DNA of 6,986 bases, from positions 1 to 6,986 of the forward strand of contig CAZSQB010000052.1 in assembly GCA_964608945.1 (NCBI GenBank), given 5' to 3'. Both the position numbers and the translations under genes were made by a program. This document shows, piece by piece, positions 6,271 to 6,986 of this stretch. Each line of letters starts with the position of its first letter. Position 1 is the first letter of the stretch. The notes below the pieces were generated by a model. It saw only the letters and a program-made list of their open reading frames with translations, was not told the origin of the DNA and searched no databases. The DNA comes from CAYWEP01 sp964608945. Its GTDB lineage: Bacteria; Patescibacteriota; Microgenomatia; Levybacterales; UBA12049.

Positions 6271-6299
6271 AGCTTAATACTTATTAATATTGTAGTCAA
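6271..6299 (-). promoter_or_regulatory. Candidate promoter for the 143-residue protein gene
   Basis: Read on the - strand, TTGACT (6299-6294, five of six -35 bases) is followed after 17 bases by TAAGCT (6276-6271, three of six -10 bases). The -10 ends 6 bases before the ATG, so the transcript would have almost no leader. A perfect 10-bp palindrome, TTAAGCTTAA (6268-6277), covers the -10 and could be an operator, though such palindromes are expected several times by chance in 7 kb. Confidence 0.3.
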
Positions 6300-6326
6300 T
6301 AGAGTCACATTTCTGATATATTCGGC

Positions 6327-6986
6327 TCACAGTTTTGCGGGATTAACACGGATTATCTTGTCATCCCCTTTATTTGGGTCTCCCCGGCTATCCAAATTGC
6401 TTGTCGTGATGTAGAGCAGTCCGTCCGGTCCGAGGATTACTTCGCGAATCCGTCCGTACTCCTCTGCGAAATGTTCTTTTACCTCAACTATTTCATTGTT
6501 TTGAACCACTGCTTCGTAGAGTGTTTGTCCACGAAGTCCGGCGAAAAATAGTGAGTTTCCTACGAACGCCGCACCCGCTGGCGCCCAGGTTGTATCGGGA
6601 CCTGAGTTTGCAACAGGCGTCACCATACCCAATCGTGTTTCATTGCCTTGAATAACCGGCCAACCGTAATTCTTCCCGACTTCAACCAAATTTACCTCAT
6701 CTTGTGCTGAACTGCCGTGCTCTGTTGCCCAGAGTGCCCCACTCGCGTCCCATGCTAGTCCTTGTACATTGCGATGACCATATGAGTACACAGGATTGCC
6801 AAATGGATTTCCCGGGGCGGGTTTGCCTTCATCGGTTACTCGCAGAATTTTTCCGCCAAGCGTTTGGGTATTCTGTGCCTGAGATGGATCTTGCGCGTCA
6901 CCTGTACCGATATATAACATTCCGTCCGGGTCAAATTTAATCCTGCCGCCGTTGTGGTTGGGTGCACCAGGAATACGATCGACAAT
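6327..6986 (-). CDS. PQQ-dependent aldose sugar dehydrogenase, C-terminal part
   Basis: The 5' end is outside the window; 219 residues up to the TGA stop are visible, and the frame is open to the last base. This is the glucose/sorbosone dehydrogenase family (PF07995), a six-bladed beta-propeller that oxidises aldose sugars with PQQ and is normally secreted or periplasmic. Counting from the first visible residue, H11 in PNHNGGRIKFDPDG corresponds to the catalytic-base region of soluble glucose dehydrogenase, H71-R72-N73 in YGHRNVQGLA and E89-H90-G91 match the cofactor-site blocks, QDEVNLVEVGKNYGWP is a family hallmark, and R179-I-R181 before LGPDGLLY fits the Arg-x-Arg cofactor contact. Full-length members have roughly 350-450 residues, so about half is missing. 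Signal peptide and start cannot be judged. Whether the host makes PQQ is unknown from this window; it may take the cofactor from neighbours or use another one. Confidence 0.92.
   Translation of the reverse strand: MVDRIPGAPNHNGGRIKFDPDGMLYIGTGDAQDPSQAQNTQTLGGKILRVTDEGKPAPGNPFGNPVYSYGHRNVQGLAWDASGALWATEHGSSAQDEVNLVEVGKNYGWPVIQGNETRLGMVTPVANSGPDTTWAPAGAAFVGNSLFFAGLRGQTLYEAVVQNNEIVEVKEHFAEEYGRIREVILGPDGLLYITTSNLDSRGDPNKGDDKIIRVNPAKL

Overview
The window is a stretch of bacterial chromosome that appears moderately AT-rich. All visible reading frames end at ordinary TAA, TAG or TGA stops, so there is no sign of a recoded TGA. The gene mix suggests an uncultured lineage of the Candidate Phyla Radiation (Patescibacteria), perhaps a Microgenomates-like group. 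It combines a DUF2079/flippase-like giant membrane protein, an ATP-cone/restriction-endonuclease fusion, small anchored proteins with Pro/Thr tails, weak or absent Shine-Dalgarno sequences and a PQQ-type sugar dehydrogenase. This placement is inference from gene style, with no marker gene to support it.

Layout, left to right. A Y-family DNA polymerase (dinB, + strand, 226-1470) meets a convergent ATP-cone/PD-(D/E)XK nuclease gene (- strand, 1448-2311) with a 23-bp overlap of their 3' ends. Upstream of the nuclease on the - strand are a 791-residue membrane protein (2352-4727) that joins a flippase-like module to a DUF2079 glycosyltransferase-like module, and a 198-residue single-pass protein (4769-5365). 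The gaps between these three - strand genes are only about 40 bp, so they could form one transcription unit. Two tRNA genes lie on the + strand, tRNA-Arg(UCG) at 5506-5582 and tRNA-Lys(CUU) at 5672-5743. They are preceded by a good sigma-70-type promoter and separated by an unusual AT-rich spacer built of degenerate heptamers in inverted orientation. To the right are an unrecognised 143-residue protein (5833-6264, - strand) and the 3' part of a secreted-type PQQ-dependent aldose dehydrogenase (6327 to beyond 6986, - strand).

How the genes could work together: the membrane protein and the anchored protein are both envelope proteins and may act in cell-surface glycan assembly. The polymerase and the nuclease both act on DNA and share a 3' overlap, but nothing shows a functional link. 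The nuclease has its own nucleotide-sensing N-terminal domain and is the least understood recognisable protein here. I see no mobile element, CRISPR array, rRNA or complete new multi-gene system. The most interesting items are the nucleotide-gated nuclease, the flippase-DUF2079 fusion and the heptamer array between the tRNAs.
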